This document shows positions 46,798 through 54,970 of a stretch of DNA of 64,000 nucleotides, one piece after another. The DNA lies in the NCBI RefSeq assembly GCF_001884235.1, contig NZ_MAOI01000067.1:21049-85048 (forward strand), written 5' to 3'. The notes under the pieces were generated by a model that ran no database searches, was not told the DNA's origin, and saw nothing but the letters and a program-made list of their open reading frames with translations. This DNA is from Bacillus paramycoides (GTDB lineage: Bacteria > Bacillota > Bacilli > Bacillales > Bacillaceae_G). Position 1 is the first letter of the stretch, and every line of letters begins with the position of its first letter. The position numbers and the translations under genes are program-made.

Positions 46798-46897
46798 AAC
46801 ACAGCTCTGGTTGGTAGTCCAGACGCATGATTTCATGTCAGTAACCTTCCCCTCCGGGATGTCCGGTATTTCTAATTTTGCTAAGGAGGGGCTGTCA
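46798..46897 (+). promoter_or_regulatory. yjdF-motif riboswitch
   Basis: The leader directly before the DUF2992 gene contains the conserved yjdF RNA core (ACAGCTCTGGTTGGTAGTCC, the CATGA..TCATG stem, then GTAACCTTCCCCTCCGGG). CCCCTCC at 46849-46855 can pair fully with GGAGGGG at 46885-46891, the ribosome site, so ligand binding would act on translation. The class is reported to respond to azaaromatic compounds. Confidence 0.88.
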
Positions 46898-47305
46898 ATG
46901 GAATTGACAGTATATCACGATGGTCAATTTTTTGTAGGAATTATTATGCGCCAAGAAAAAGGGAAATTGTATGGAGCCAGGTATATTTTTGGGATGGAAC
47001 CATCAGATGAAGAAGTACTTATATTTGTAAATGGTCCAATGTTAGCGTATTTCCAGCGCTTTGCAAGATGTGGTGTGGAGATTAAAGAAAAACAGCGTCC
47101 GAAAAGTATTAAGCGTATCATAAGGCAAGCTGCTAAAGAATTAAATGTAAAACGTTATACAAAGGCGCAAGAGGCAATTAGTTTATCTTATGAACTGCAT
47201 AAACAAGAAAAGAAAGTGCAATCTAAAGAGAAGCGAGAAGCAGAAAAGCAGCGGAAACGTTTAATTAAAGTACAAAAGGCAAAGCAAAAACATCGAGGTC
47301 ATTAA
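46898..47305 (+). CDS. yjdF: YjdF-family protein (DUF2992)
   Basis: A 135-residue protein of the family that defines the yjdF riboswitch. The N-terminal half (LTVYHDGQFFVGIIMRQEKGKLYGARYIFG) is a compact beta domain. The C-terminal half is a strongly basic Lys/Arg/Gln helix that may bind nucleic acid. The start is ATG 46898, seven bases after GGAGGGG; a longer frame runs back through the riboswitch and is rejected. The function is unproven; the riboswitch suggests detoxification or sensing of aromatic heterocycles. Confidence 0.9.
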   Translation: MELTVYHDGQFFVGIIMRQEKGKLYGARYIFGMEPSDEEVLIFVNGPMLAYFQRFARCGVEIKEKQRPKSIKRIIRQAAKELNVKRYTKAQEAISLSYELHKQEKKVQSKEKREAEKQRKRLIKVQKAKQKHRGH

Positions 47306-47306
47306 G

Positions 47307-47342
47307 AAAAGGTGTTAGAGCAAGAGCTCTAACACCTTTTAT
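47307..47342 (+). terminator. Terminator after yjdF
   Basis: Perfect stem AAAAGGTGTTAGAGC / GCTCTAACACCTTTT with a four-base loop. Confidence 0.88.
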
Positions 47343-47427
47343 ATGCTTAAATACAAGTAAACTTACTTGTATTTTCTAAACATTAACTGGTAAGATACAA
47401 ATAGGTAGAATTAGAGGAGGGAACACA

Positions 47428-47862
47428 TTGATTAACTTTAACTTTTTTATGAACGATGTTGTCCGTCAAGCGCGTGAAGAGATTGTCTCTGCGGGATATA
47501 CGGAATTGACGACACCAGAAGCAGTTGAAGAAGCATTTAAAAGAAATGGTACAACACTTGTAATGGTAAACTCTGTATGTGGTTGTGCAGGCGGTATTGC
47601 TCGCCCTGCTGCTGCACATTCCGTACATTATGATAAACGTCCTAACCACCTTGTAACGGTATTTGCGGGTCAAGATAAAGAAGCTACAGCAAGAGCTCGT
47701 GAATATTTTGAGGGATATCCACCTTCATCTCCATCATTTGCTTTATTGAAAGATGGAAAAATTGTAACGATGGTAGAACGTCATGAAATTGAAGGTCATG
47801 AACCAATGCAAGTAATTGCAAAACTACAATCTTACTTCGAAGATAATTGCGAAGAACTATAA
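47428..47862 (+). CDS. brxB: Bacilliredoxin BrxB (YqiW/DUF1094 family)
   Basis: A 144-residue bacilliredoxin that removes bacillithiol from oxidised proteins. The active site is CGC (Cys51-Gly-Cys53) in [31 protein letters not shown] and [12 protein letters not shown] are family signatures. The start is TTG 47428 with GAGGAGGG upstream, and the N-terminus matches the family ([17 protein letters not shown]). It stands as a single gene between two terminators. Confidence 0.92.
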   Translation: MINFNFFMNDVVRQAREEIVSAGYTELTTPEAVEEAFKRNGTTLVMVNSVCGCAGGIARPAAAHSVHYDKRPNHLVTVFAGQDKEATARAREYFEGYPPSSPSFALLKDGKIVTMVERHEIEGHEPMQVIAKLQSYFEDNCEEL

Positions 47863-47868
47863 GGAAGA

Positions 47869-47912
47869 GAAAAAGCGGTACGTCCACGATTAAGTGGATG
47901 TACCGCTTTTTT
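47869..47912 (+). terminator. Terminator after brxB
   Basis: The stem AAAAAGCGGTACGTCCAC / GTGGATGTACCGCTTTTT (one G-U) is followed by T residues. Confidence 0.88.
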
Positions 47913-47934
47913 ATTTAGTTTTTATAATGATCGA

Positions 47935-48050
47935 ACATGCATAAGAATGTTATTTTATGCATGTTTTTATGCGTTGTGAATGACGGTAATAATGTTTTTG
48001 TGTTTATTTTTATTTTAAATATTGCATAAAAATAAAAGTGCTGATACAAT
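47935..48050 (+). promoter_or_regulatory. Promoter with candidate ArgR boxes for the amino-acid transporter
   Basis: TTGCAT at 48022-48027 and TACAAT at 48045-48050, 17 bases apart, form a good sigma-A promoter. TTGCATAAAAATAAAA over the -35 resembles the Bacillus ARG box. Upstream, ACATGCATAA and TTATGCATGT (47935-47944 and 47955-47964) form a perfect inverted repeat with the same ATGCATAA core. The ArgR assignment is inferred. Confidence 0.5.
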
Positions 48051-48110
48051 ACTAACAACGAATAAATATTCTATTAAACTTTTAAATATACATTATTAGG
48101 AGGAAGAAGG

Positions 48111-48899
48111 ATGAAGAAGTTATTATCAATATCATTTGCACTTATTTTAATTGTAAGTATGTTTAGTGCCTGTAGTAAAGGGGATTCGAAGGCAACTAAT
48201 GCAGGTAACACGAATAAGAAAGTACTCGTTATGGGGACTTCAGCAGACTATAAACCATATGAATACGTGGAAGCATCAAAAAGTGATGAAATTATCGGCT
48301 TTGATGTTGATATTGCAAAATATATCGGAAAAGAACTTGGATATGAAGTGAAAGTGAAAGATATGGATTTTGGTGGTTTATTAGCATCTCTTAACTCAGG
48401 AAAAGTTGATTTTGTTATGGCGGGTATGACGCCAACTGCAGAGCGTAAAAATAATGCTGATTTCACAGACATTTATTTTGTTGCTAAAAACATGATCGTG
48501 TCAAAAAAAGATTCCAATATTAAATCGTTAGAAGATTTAAAAGGGAAAAAAGTAGGGGTACAAACAGGGTCAATTCAAGAAGAAAAGGCAAAAGAATTTC
48601 AAAAACAAGTCGATTTCAAAGCCGAGGGACGTGACCGTATACCGGAAATCGTACAAGAAATTAAAGCTGGCCGTTTTGACGCAGCCATTTTAGAAGATAC
48701 AGTAGCTAAAAATTATTTAGAAAATATGAAAGAATTACAAGGAATTGAAATTCAAGAAGCACCAGAAGAAGTAGGTGCAGCAATTGCCCTTCCGAAAAAT
48801 AGTGATAAAACAGCAGAATTTAATAAAGTAATTAAGAAAATGCAAGAGAATGGAGAAATGGATAAATTAGTGAAGAAATGGTTTGGCAGCGCGAAATAA
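48111..48899 (+). CDS. artP: Amino-acid ABC transporter, substrate-binding lipoprotein
   Basis: A 262-residue solute-binding protein. The signal peptide ends in a lipobox FSAC with the acylated Cys at 21. The SBP_bac_3 fold motifs YKPYEYVEA, GFDVDIAKYIGKELGYEV and DFVMAGMTPTAERK are present. In Bacillus the syntenic system ArtPQM imports arginine and relatives; the specificity here is inferred from synteny and the ArgR-like sites. The ribosome site is AGGAGGAAG. Confidence 0.88.
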   Translation: MKKLLSISFALILIVSMFSACSKGDSKATNAGNTNKKVLVMGTSADYKPYEYVEASKSDEIIGFDVDIAKYIGKELGYEVKVKDMDFGGLLASLNSGKVDFVMAGMTPTAERKNNADFTDIYFVAKNMIVSKKDSNIKSLEDLKGKKVGVQTGSIQEEKAKEFQKQVDFKAEGRDRIPEIVQEIKAGRFDAAILEDTVAKNYLENMKELQGIEIQEAPEEVGAAIALPKNSDKTAEFNKVIKKMQENGEMDKLVKKWFGSAK

Positions 48900-48935
48900 G
48901 CTGCCTTTCACTTTTCTGTGAGGGGAATGAAAAGG

Positions 48936-49595
48936 ATGAATCTAGATTTTTCGGCGATTACGCCTTCTATACCATATATATTAAAAGGCTTAGAAGTTAC
49001 ATTGAAAATTGTGGCTGTATCAGCTTTAGCAGGATTTATTTTAGGAACGTTATTAGCGCTTTGTAAAATTGCTAGAATACGAGCATTAAATATTGTAGCA
49101 GATATTTATACATCAATATTTCGTGGCACACCGCTTGTATTGCAATTAATGATTATTTATTTCGGTGTCCCGCAAATGATTGGTTATGATATACCTGCCT
49201 TTTTAGCAGCTGTACTTGCATTTAGTTTAAATTCAGGGGCATACATGTCAGAAGTAATTCGTGCCGGAATTCAAGCGGTCGATAAGGGACAAACTGAAGC
49301 GGCGATGGCTTTAGGTATTCCTTACGGGAAAATGATGAGAAATATCATTTTACCTCAAGCATTAAAAAATATATTACCAGCACTTGTAAATGAATTTGCG
49401 ACTCTTACGAAAGAATCGGCTGTAGTAACTGTAATTGGAGCAACAGATTTAATGCGCCGAGCTTACATTGTAGGCGGTGAAACATTTAAGTATTTAGAGC
49501 CATTACTGTTTGTTGGACTTGTTTATTATATGTTAGTGATTATTCTTACATTAGTTGGAAAGGCAATTGAAGGGAGAATGAAGAAAAGTGATTAA
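48936..49595 (+). CDS. artQ: Amino-acid ABC transporter permease
   Basis: A 219-residue HisM-type permease with about five membrane helices. [18 protein letters not shown] and the EAA loop ([22 protein letters not shown]) that contacts the ATPase are clear. The start ATG 48936 gives the family N-terminus [16 protein letters not shown]; two in-frame start codons lie just upstream. It overlaps the ATPase gene by eight bases. Confidence 0.9.
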   Translation: MNLDFSAITPSIPYILKGLEVTLKIVAVSALAGFILGTLLALCKIARIRALNIVADIYTSIFRGTPLVLQLMIIYFGVPQMIGYDIPAFLAAVLAFSLNSGAYMSEVIRAGIQAVDKGQTEAAMALGIPYGKMMRNIILPQALKNILPALVNEFATLTKESAVVTVIGATDLMRRAYIVGGETFKYLEPLLFVGLVYYMLVIILTLVGKAIEGRMKKSD

Positions 49596-50310
49596 AATTG
49601 ACAACCTTCATAAATCATTTGGAAAAAATGAAGTATTAAAAGGGATCACGACAACGATTGAAAAAGGAGAAGTTGTTGCAATTATCGGACCGTCAGGATC
49701 TGGAAAGTCAACATTTTTACGTTGCATGAATGTATTAGAAGCACCAACAGATGGTCACATTTGGATTGGAACGGAAGAAGTAACGAATCCGAAAACAAAT
49801 ATTATGCACGTTCGTGAAAATGTCGGAATGGTATTTCAACATTTTCATTTATTCCCTCATATGACTGTATTAGAGAATATTACGTATGCTCCTATTAATG
49901 TAAAAGGTATAGCGAAGCAAGAGGCTGAAAAGAAAGCTGAGAAGCTTCTAGAAAAAGTAGGGTTATTAGATAAAAAAACTGCGTATCCGAATCGTCTTTC
50001 AGGGGGACAAAAGCAACGTGTAGCAATTGCAAGAGCACTGGCGATGGAACCGGAAGTTATGCTATTTGATGAACCGACATCAGCGCTAGATCCAGAAATG
50101 GTGAAAGAAGTGCTAGAAGTTATGAAATCATTAGTTACGACAGGAATGACGATGGCGATTGTTACGCATGAAATGGGATTTGCAAAAGAAGTAGCAGACC
50201 GCGTTCTCTTTTTAGATGGTGGAAAACTTGTAGAAGATAGCAATCCGGAAGAGTTTTTTACGGCACCAAAAAGTGACCGTGCAAAAGAATTTTTGCAAAA
50301 GATATTGTAA
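49588..50310 (+). CDS. artM: Amino-acid ABC transporter ATP-binding protein
   Basis: A 240-residue polar amino-acid ATPase. Walker A is GPSGSGKST (34-42), the Q-loop is in [12 protein letters not shown], the signature is [10 protein letters not shown] and Walker B is [12 protein letters not shown] with the switch histidine in VTHEMGFA. The start is GTG 49588, inside the end of the permease gene. The last gene of the three-gene operon; a terminator follows. Confidence 0.93.
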   Translation: MIKIDNLHKSFGKNEVLKGITTTIEKGEVVAIIGPSGSGKSTFLRCMNVLEAPTDGHIWIGTEEVTNPKTNIMHVRENVGMVFQHFHLFPHMTVLENITYAPINVKGIAKQEAEKKAEKLLEKVGLLDKKTAYPNRLSGGQKQRVAIARALAMEPEVMLFDEPTSALDPEMVKEVLEVMKSLVTTGMTMAIVTHEMGFAKEVADRVLFLDGGKLVEDSNPEEFFTAPKSDRAKEFLQKIL

Positions 50311-50339
50311 TATGTAAAGGTTACGTGAATAATAAGTAG

Positions 50340-50371
50340 AAAAAGGATGACATCGCGTCATCCTTTTTTTA
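50340..50371 (+). terminator. Terminator after the transporter operon
   Basis: Stem AAAAAGGATGAC / GTCATCCTTTTT with a short loop and a T run. Confidence 0.88.
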
Positions 50372-50411
50372 TACTATCTTTAAATACGTTTATACATATA
50401 GGAGTAATGAT

Positions 50412-51380
50412 ATGTTTAAAATTGGATATAGAACAGTGAAAACAGCGCTTGGAACAGGTGCGGCAGTTTTTATTGCTCAGCTATTAGGGTTAGAATTTTA
50501 TAGTTCAGCTGGTATTTTAGTCATTTTATGCGTACAAAACACGAAACGTAAATCAGTTCAAGTATCGTTGCACCGTTTTTTAGCTTGCGTATTATCGATG
50601 GTATTCGCGTTTTGCATTTTTGAAACGGTTGGCTATACACCACTTGCGATTAGCTTATTACTGCTTACCTTTATTCCGACTGCAGTTATGTGCAAAATTC
50701 AAGAAGGTATTGTCACGAGTTCAGTTATTGTTATGCATCTGTACTCATTAAAGCAAATTACATGGTCTATAGTTGGTAATGAAATTGCTATATTAACGAT
50801 TGGAATTAGTGTCGCTTTATTAGTAAACATGTACATGCCAAGCAGTGAGAATAAACTGAAAGAGTATCAAGAGAAAATAGAAGAGCATTTCAAAACAATT
50901 TTGTTCGAAATGGTTGTTTATTTAAGAAATCGCGATAGTAATTGGAGTGGAGCAGAATTAATTGAAACAGAGATGATGTTGAAAGAAGCGAAAGATTTAT
51001 CATTTAAAAAGCTTGAGAATGAGTTTATGCGTGAAGATGACTATTATTACCGTTATTTTGATATGCGCATGCAGCAATTTGAAATTTTAGAGCGGATGAT
51101 ACCATTAGCTGCGTCACTATCGTGGACGTATGAACAAGCTGATATGATTGCAGACGTAATCGAAAATATAGGGAATTCCATTCGTCCTGAAAGTACAGGG
51201 GTCATTTCGTTAAGACAACTTCAAGAAATGCGAGAAGTGTTTAGAGAAATGCCGCTACCAGTCACGCGAGAAGAATTTGAAATACGTGCGAAACTCGTTC
51301 AACTTGTTTATGAGATGGAGCAGTATCTACTCATTAAAAGTCGTTTTAAGGGAAAGGATAATATAAAAGAACTTATATAG
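50412..51380 (+). CDS. yqjA: Aromatic acid exporter family protein (YqjA, DUF939)
   Basis: A 322-residue protein with four to five membrane helices in the first 145 residues and a helical cytoplasmic half. The N-terminal IGYRTVKTALGTGAAVFIAQLLGLE and CVQNTKRKSVQVSLHR are typical of the DUF939/FUSC-like group. No transport substrate is known. It corresponds to yqjA of B. subtilis, which also follows the transporter operon. It is separated by 16 bases from the L,D-transpeptidase gene, so the two are probably co-transcribed. Confidence 0.85.
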   Translation: MFKIGYRTVKTALGTGAAVFIAQLLGLEFYSSAGILVILCVQNTKRKSVQVSLHRFLACVLSMVFAFCIFETVGYTPLAISLLLLTFIPTAVMCKIQEGIVTSSVIVMHLYSLKQITWSIVGNEIAILTIGISVALLVNMYMPSSENKLKEYQEKIEEHFKTILFEMVVYLRNRDSNWSGAELIETEMMLKEAKDLSFKKLENEFMREDDYYYRYFDMRMQQFEILERMIPLAASLSWTYEQADMIADVIENIGNSIRPESTGVISLRQLQEMREVFREMPLPVTREEFEIRAKLVQLVYEMEQYLLIKSRFKGKDNIKELI

Positions 51381-51396
51381 AAGGCAGGAATTATTT

Positions 51397-51975
51397 ATGC
51401 CGTATCTTCTCTCTTTATTATTATGTCTTTCTTTATCACCGATTTGGCCTCTTGGTGATAATCCTCGTGCTGGGGATCCTTTTATAATTGTAAATAAGGC
51501 GACGAATAAACTAGCTTACATTGACGATGGGAAGATCCAAAAGGTTTTTCCAGTAGCGACGGGGAAAACAAATGAATTAACACCAGAAGGAACTTTTGAT
51601 ATTGTATTGAAAGCGAAGGATCCGTATTATATTGCGAAGGATATTCCTGGGGGGTCTCCGAAAAATCCACTTGGATCGAGGTGGATGGGATTTAACGCAA
51701 AAGGAACTGACGGAAGTAAATATGGGATACATGGGACAAATCAGCCTAGTTCAATTGGAAAGTATATTTCACAAGGATGTATAAGAATGAAGAAACAAGA
51801 TGTGGAATATTTGTTTGATCGTATTCCAATTGGAACGAAAGTATGGATTGTGAAATCGAAGAAATCATTTCAGCAATTGGCGAAGGAAAAAGGAGCCATT
51901 GCATTCAGAGAAGTCAACGAGAAGTTGGCTTTTTCTTTTATCCCGCTATTTGCGAGCAGTAAGATCCCCACCTAA
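51397..51975 (+). CDS. L,D-transpeptidase (YkuD domain) with bcr1-derived C-terminus
   Basis: A 192-residue YkuD-domain protein that would cross-link or remodel peptidoglycan outside the membrane. A signal-like segment (residues 1-18) precedes the domain. The active site lies in GIHGTNQPSSIGKYISQGC with the catalytic Cys in SQGCIRM. Position 181 onward (FIPLFASSKIPT) is encoded by the inserted bcr1 element, which also supplies the TAA stop, so the natural C-terminus has been replaced. The catalytic domain is complete, so activity may survive. Confidence 0.88.
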   Translation: MPYLLSLLLCLSLSPIWPLGDNPRAGDPFIIVNKATNKLAYIDDGKIQKVFPVATGKTNELTPEGTFDIVLKAKDPYYIAKDIPGGSPKNPLGSRWMGFNAKGTDGSKYGIHGTNQPSSIGKYISQGCIRMKKQDVEYLFDRIPIGTKVWIVKSKKSFQQLAKEKGAIAFREVNEKLAFSFIPLFASSKIPT

Positions 51976-52095
51976 AAATTTGGCTAAAGCAAAGAAGTTA
52001 GGTGGGAGTAGGGCTGCCCGTAAAAGCCCGATTGGTGTGGGCTAATAATCAGTGTGTTATGAACAAAACCCCAATTGATTAAAGTTTCACTTTAT
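51937..52095 (+). repeat. bcr1 repeat element, complete but diverged copy
   Basis: 159 bases bounded by TTTAT on both sides. It aligns along its length with the copy at 9.3 kb (CCCGC start, paired CCCACCT / AGGTGGG arms, GCCCGATTGG, terminal AGTTTCACTTTAT). The terminal stem-loop is degenerate (AATCAGTGTG against CAATTGATT), indicating an older or decaying copy. It begins inside the L,D-transpeptidase coding region. Confidence 0.85.
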
Positions 52096-52172
52096 TAAGT
52101 TGTCTTGACATGTGTACATAACCATGCGTTAATGAGAATATATAAAGATAACTAAGTAAAGGGGTTGCTCAT

Positions 52173-52412
52173 ATGTATTTGAATCCAAAAATTTCTTATA
52201 TGCAGTTTTGTGTTGGTTTTCTATTTGTCATTACATTCATATTAGCAACTTTTAATATATGCTCTTACGTAGTATCAATTGTATTGATGGCATTACTTAA
52301 TTTTACTTTCGTCATTGGGGCATTTCAGCAAAAACAGTACACGAGTTTTGTAATAGCACTTGTAATGGCCTTTTCCTTTAGCATTGTAGCGATTGTACTA
52401 TATATAAAATAA
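52173..52412 (+). CDS. Small three-helix membrane protein, unknown
   Basis: A 79-residue very hydrophobic protein with three closely spaced membrane helices (about 8-26, 30-48 and 56-77) and short polar turns. I do not recognise a named family. AAAGGGG precedes the ATG at good distance, TTGACA at 52105-52110 may be its -35 element, and a terminator follows. The gene call is sound; the function is unknown. Confidence 0.7.
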   Translation: MYLNPKISYMQFCVGFLFVITFILATFNICSYVVSIVLMALLNFTFVIGAFQQKQYTSFVIALVMAFSFSIVAIVLYIK

Positions 52413-52420
52413 GAATTTTC

Positions 52421-52464
52421 ATACAAAAAAGACTATCTCGATTTCGAGATGGTCTATTTTGTAT
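52421..52464 (+). terminator. Terminator
   Basis: Long stem with arms GACTATCTCG / CGAGATGGTC extended by ATACAAAA / TTTTGTAT. Confidence 0.8.
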
Positions 52465-52472
52465 AAATAGAA

Positions 52473-52507
52473 AGTAAAAAAAGGACGAGAGAATCGTCCT
52501 TTTTACC
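52473..52507 (-). terminator. Terminator of the Prli42-like gene
   Basis: The stem GTAAAAA..GGACGA / TCGTCC..TTTTTAC sits at the end of the minus-strand miniprotein gene and includes its stop codon. Confidence 0.8.
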
Positions 52508-52595
52508 AAAACATACTTGCGCCAGTAAGTAATGTTGTTACAAGCATAGAAATTAACATTATATAAACCATAATTTTTTGAGCTTTTTTATGCAT
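52503..52595 (-). CDS. 30-residue membrane miniprotein, Prli42-like
   Basis: A gene for a 30-residue protein: basic start MHKKAQK, then one membrane helix rich in Met, Leu and Thr, ending GASMFW. AGGAGG lies seven bases before the ATG and a terminator follows. Size, basic N-terminus and helix pattern fit the stressosome-associated miniprotein Prli42 described in Listeria and kept in Bacilli; the conserved basic residue thought to contact RsbR is present. The identification is from recalled pattern, not a search. Confidence 0.75.
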   Translation of the reverse strand: MHKKAQKIMVYIMLISMLVTTLLTGASMFW

Positions 52596-52782
52596 CGTTA
52601 AGCCTCCTTGCAAATCAGTACAATTTCATTGTAACGAGAAATGAAATTGTGGACAAGGGGAGAGAAAGGACAAATTTCGGGAAGGGGTTGCAAAATATAA
52701 CAGGAAATTTGGATATGCGTGGAGAATATATTAAAAGATAGATTGTGAGTTTTTGTTATGCAAGCTGAAGAATGGAGATACG

Positions 52783-53328
52783 ATGATGAAAATATACGAA
52801 ACAGATCGCTTACATTTAAGAGAAATTGATGAGTCGTATGCAGAAAAAGTTCTTCAATATTACGACAGAAATCGTGAGTTTTTAAAGGCGTGGGAAGAAT
52901 ATAGACCAGATGATTTTTTTACGTTAGACTATCAAAAGAAAAGGTTACAAAAGGATAGAAGAGAGTTCGCGGAAGGTAAAATCATTCGATTATGGATTTT
53001 TAAAAAGGGCGATGATACGAAAGTTATTGGGTGTATTTCATTTAATCTAATTGTTCGTGGAATTTATCAATCTTGTGTACTTGGTTATAAATTAGATAAG
53101 GAAGAACTGAATAAAGGTTATACAACAGAAGCGCTTAGAAAAGCAATTCAAGTTACCTTTGAAGAATTTCATTTACACCGTATAGAAGCACCGATTATGC
53201 CACGAAACTTAGCATCTATACAAGTAGTGACAAAGATAGGGTTTCAATATGAAGGCGTATCTCGCAAAATGTTGATGGTAAATGGAGTTTGGGAAGATCA
53301 TATGCGTTGGGTGCTATTAAACGAGTAA
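52783..53328 (+). CDS. RimJ/RimL-type N-acetyltransferase
   Basis: A 181-residue GNAT enzyme. It starts IYETDRLHLREIDESYAEKV, has the acetyl-CoA loop as LDKEELNKGYTTEALRKAI, and ends with HRIEAPIMPRNLASIQVVTK and GFQYEG, all typical of the ribosomal-protein alanine acetyltransferase group. The real substrate may be another amine. Start: ATG 52783 after GGAGAT; the frame opens earlier without a ribosome site. Confidence 0.85.
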   Translation: MMKIYETDRLHLREIDESYAEKVLQYYDRNREFLKAWEEYRPDDFFTLDYQKKRLQKDRREFAEGKIIRLWIFKKGDDTKVIGCISFNLIVRGIYQSCVLGYKLDKEELNKGYTTEALRKAIQVTFEEFHLHRIEAPIMPRNLASIQVVTKIGFQYEGVSRKMLMVNGVWEDHMRWVLLNE

Positions 53329-53333
53329 TAGAA

Positions 53334-53373
53334 AGCAGATGGGTATCTAGATGTGTGAACCATCTGTTTTTTG
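53334..53373 (+). terminator. Terminator
   Basis: Stem GCAGATGG / CCATCTGT with a longer loop, then TTTTTT; it closes the acetyltransferase gene. Confidence 0.65.
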
Positions 53374-53402
53374 TCTTGTATTTCGAAACTTTTGCGAAAT
53401 TC

Positions 53403-53411
53403 TGTTATAAT
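53403..53411 (+). promoter_or_regulatory. Extended -10 promoter of the peptidase gene
   Basis: TGTTATAAT gives a TGn extension and a perfect TATAAT, 45 bases before the tripeptidase start. Confidence 0.55.
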
Positions 53412-53455
53412 TAATATTGTTACATACATAATGGTAGTGCAGGAGGCGCAGTCTT

Positions 53456-54574
53456 ATGATTAATCAAGAACGTTTAGTAAATGAATTTATGGAGTTAGTA
53501 CAGGTAGATTCTGAAACAAAATTTGAAGCAGAAATTTGCAAAGTGTTAACAAAGAAATTTACTGCTTTAGGTGTAGAAGTATTTGAAGATGATACAATGG
53601 GTGTGACTGGTCACGGTGCAGGTAACTTAATTTGTACTTTACCAGCAACAAAAGATGGTGTTGATACAATTTATTTCACTTCTCATATGGATACAGTAGT
53701 TCCTGGTAATGGAATTAAGCCTTCTATTAAAGATGGATATATCGTATCAGATGGTACTACAATTTTAGGAGCGGATGATAAAGCTGGATTAGCATCTATG
53801 TTTGAAGCAATTCGTGTTTTAAAAGAGAAAAACATCCCTCACGGTAAAATTGAATTTATTATTACAGTTGGAGAAGAATCTGGTCTTGTTGGTGCAAAAG
53901 CATTAGACCGAGAGTGCATTACAGCAAAATATGGTTATGCATTAGATAGCGATGGAAAAGTTGGGGAAATCGTAGTTGCAGCACCAACACAAGCGAAAGT
54001 GAATGCTATCATTCGTGGGAAAACAGCTCACGCTGGCGTAGCCCCAGAAAAAGGTGTATCTGCAATTACTATCGCAGCGAAAGCGATTGCAAAGATGCCA
54101 CTTGGCCGTATCGATTCTGAAACAACTGCAAATATTGGACGTTTTGAAGGTGGTACACAAACAAATATCGTTTGCGATCATGTTCAAATCTTTGCAGAAG
54201 CTCGTTCTTTAATAAATGAGAAAATGGAAGCACAAGTTGCAAAAATGAAAGAAGCATTTGAAACAACTGCAAAAGAAATGGGCGGTCAAGCAGATGTTGA
54301 AGTAAAGGTTATGTATCCAGGATTTAAATTCGCTGATGGCGATCACGTTGTAGAAGTAGCGAAACGTGCAGCTGAAAACATCGGTCGTACACCTTCTCTT
54401 CACCAAAGTGGTGGAGGAAGTGATGCGAACGTAATCGCCGGACATGGTATCCCAACAGTTAACTTGGCAGTTGGTTATGAAGAAATTCATACAACAAATG
54501 AAAAAATTCCTGTTGAAGAATTAGCGAAAACAGCAGAATTAGTTGTAGCTATTATTGAAGAAGTAGCGAAGTAA
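53456..54574 (+). CDS. yqjE: M20-family tripeptidase (PepT-like, YqjE)
   Basis: A 372-residue zinc peptidase of the M20/PepT group. The first metal ligand is in TSHMDTVVPG, the bridging Asp in LGADDKAGLA, the catalytic Glu-Glu in TVGEESGLVGA, a further ligand in ALDSDG, and the last His in TVNLAVGYEEIHTTNE. The lid domain (about 190-290) separates the two catalytic halves. AGGAGG precedes the ATG. It is likely a cytosolic tripeptidase that recycles peptides. Confidence 0.9.
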   Translation: MINQERLVNEFMELVQVDSETKFEAEICKVLTKKFTALGVEVFEDDTMGVTGHGAGNLICTLPATKDGVDTIYFTSHMDTVVPGNGIKPSIKDGYIVSDGTTILGADDKAGLASMFEAIRVLKEKNIPHGKIEFIITVGEESGLVGAKALDRECITAKYGYALDSDGKVGEIVVAAPTQAKVNAIIRGKTAHAGVAPEKGVSAITIAAKAIAKMPLGRIDSETTANIGRFEGGTQTNIVCDHVQIFAEARSLINEKMEAQVAKMKEAFETTAKEMGGQADVEVKVMYPGFKFADGDHVVEVAKRAAENIGRTPSLHQSGGGSDANVIAGHGIPTVNLAVGYEEIHTTNEKIPVEELAKTAELVVAIIEEVAK

Positions 54575-54576
54575 TA

Positions 54577-54624
54577 AAGTAAAAAAGATGTGTGAACCAA
54601 CTATGGTTTACACGTCTTTTTTTA
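54577..54624. terminator. Bidirectional terminator
   Basis: Stem AAAAAAGATGTGTGAACC / GGTTTACACGTCTTTTTT with two G-U pairs, between convergent genes. Confidence 0.85.
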
Positions 54625-54828
54625 TTTTGATTCAAGTGCTTTTACAAGGCGGATAAGCCAGTATAAGAAGAGCCATGGCAATATATAAGTTGTTACAAAG
54701 CGTATGAAATGAGAGAAGATTCCTAAAACATGAATGTTGATGTTAAAAAGGGGCAGTAACAAATAATTAATTGCAAGGATTATAATAATGATAATAAATA
54801 CATTATTGAGTTTATTGTGTTGTTTCAT
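54622..54828 (-). CDS. Small two-helix membrane protein, unknown
   Basis: A 68-residue protein with two hydrophobic segments (about 10-28 and 38-62) and a short basic C-terminus. I recognise no family. AAAGGAAG lies upstream of the ATG and a shared terminator follows. It is divergent from the DNA polymerase IV gene. Real on context, but of unknown role. Confidence 0.6.
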   Translation of the reverse strand: MKQHNKLNNVFIIIIIILAINYLLLPLFNINIHVLGIFSHFIRFVTTYILPWLFLYWLIRLVKALESK

Positions 54829-54927
54829 AACAATCCACTTCCTTTACAATAAAATCCATTTATTTCATAAAGTATAGCAAAAATAAAGATGAAAAAGAAT
54901 AAGTAATTATTATATTGTACATGAATT

Positions 54928-54953
54928 TGGTATAATGAAGGAACGAATGTTCT
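54928..54953 (+). promoter_or_regulatory. Extended -10 promoter with LexA (SOS) box for dinB
   Basis: TGGTATAAT at 54928-54936 is an extended -10 element. GGAACGAATGTTCT at 54940-54953 matches the Bacillus SOS box (CGAAC-N4-GTTCG) in eight of ten positions and covers the likely transcription start. LexA control is therefore expected. Confidence 0.65.
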
Positions 54954-54970
54954 TGGAGGAGGGTGGTAGT

